From Vibrio orientalis CIP 102891 = ATCC 33934 (lineage in GTDB: Bacteria; Pseudomonadota; Gammaproteobacteria; Enterobacterales; Vibrionaceae): a stretch of DNA of 64,000 bases. Below the pieces are notes generated by a model. The model ran no database searches, was not told the DNA's origin, and saw nothing but the letters and a program-made list of their open reading frames with translations. The translations under genes and the position numbers were made by a program. Positions 63,762 through 64,000 of this stretch are shown piece by piece (within the stretch, counting starts at the first letter, position 1; each line of letters starts with the position of its first letter). The stretch covers positions 1,302,001 to 1,366,000 of the forward strand of contig NZ_ACZV01000005.1 of the NCBI RefSeq assembly GCF_000176235.1, read 5' to 3'.

Positions 63762-64000
63762 ATGAACACATTAGAAAAAATTCAAAAGAACCTAGAAAAT
63801 TTTAGTAAGTCAGAGCGTAAAGTTGCTGAAGTCATTATGGCCTCACCTCAGACTGCTATCCATTCTAGTATTGCTACACTGGCTAAAATGGCTGATGTGA
63901 GTGAGCCGACTGTTAACCGTTTTTGCCGTCGTTTGGATACCAAAGGTTTCCCAGACTTTAAACTTCATCTCGCTCAAAGCTTGGCTAACGGTACTCCTTA
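63762..64000 (+). CDS. hexR: HexR-type RpiR-family transcriptional regulator, cut by window end
   Basis: The first 79 residues of an RpiR/MurR-family repressor are present; the gene runs off the window. They cover the N-terminal helix-turn-helix: [60 protein letters not shown]. This stretch is, from memory, close to HexR, which controls central carbon genes and senses KDPG through a C-terminal SIS domain (not visible here). The ATG at 63762 has no strong ribosome-binding site. Confidence 0.85.
   Translation, partial: MNTLEKIQKNLENFSKSERKVAEVIMASPQTAIHSSIATLAKMADVSEPTVNRFCRRLDTKGFPDFKLHLAQSLANGTP

Overview
The window looks like part of the large chromosome of a marine Vibrio (Gammaproteobacteria). 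This is inferred from the fused trpCF gene in a trp cluster, a tfoX competence regulator, a PLP-type aspartate decarboxylase (panP), a HexR-type regulator and several Vibrio-like two-component and c-di-GMP proteins. From memory, the blocks hexR-panP-lysO-HDOD-tfoX-OMP-RR-HK and serC-DUF945-ygiQ match the V. cholerae chromosome I order around VC1148-VC1174. The species cannot be named from the sequence. I saw no rRNA, tRNA, insertion sequence, prophage or CRISPR array.

Layout. 1-4.3 kb: the 3' end of the tryptophan operon (trpD-trpCF-trpB-trpA) and its terminator. 4.3-10.4 kb: a Na+/dicarboxylate-type symporter behind a PurR-like operator, a GNAT enzyme, an ABC1/UbiB-type kinase, an MsbA-like ABC exporter and a small outer-membrane barrel. 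10.5-14.4 kb: hrpA. 14.5-19.7 kb: an anaerobic DMSO reductase operon (dmsABC, a TorD/DmsD chaperone, NapF ferredoxin). 20.2-25.1 kb: a two-part outer-membrane barrel, a small acidic protein with a PhoD-like phosphoesterase and a TerB protein, and a DEDDh exonuclease. 25.1-26.7 kb: a CHASE-GGDEF diguanylate cyclase.

27.0-32.5 kb is the least understood part: an operon of a membrane-anchored DUF2760 protein with a repetitive Val-Glu-Lys stalk and two divergent Hsp70-like ATPases, the second with a long extra C-terminal domain. It is followed by two small orphan proteins (one with an HHCC-x3-C motif) and dsbA. 34.2-37.8 kb: a TorY/TorZ-type TMAO respiration pair preceded by a perfect NarL/NarP 7-2-7 site. 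37.9-43.8 kb: Tag-like glycosylase, GNAT, ohrR/ohr with paired operator-like palindromes, and divergent metE/metR with Met boxes.

44.8-49.8 kb: two tandem paralogous PAS / degenerate GGDEF / EAL / CBS phosphodiesterases. 50-54.8 kb: ygiQ, serC and a DUF945 protein. 55-57.5 kb: a histidine kinase with a pseudo-receiver and a cyclic-nucleotide-binding-like domain, overlapping a stand-alone response regulator. 57.6-64 kb: a small barrel protein, tfoX with a structured 5' leader, an HDOD protein, lysO, an orphan secreted protein, panP and the start of hexR.

Taken together, the window joins amino-acid synthesis (trp, ser, met, beta-alanine), anaerobic respiration of S- and N-oxides (dms, tor, with FNR- and NarP-like sites), envelope and redox maintenance (dsbA, ohr, ABC exporter) and signalling (one cyclase, two EAL proteins, one two-component system, one HDOD protein).
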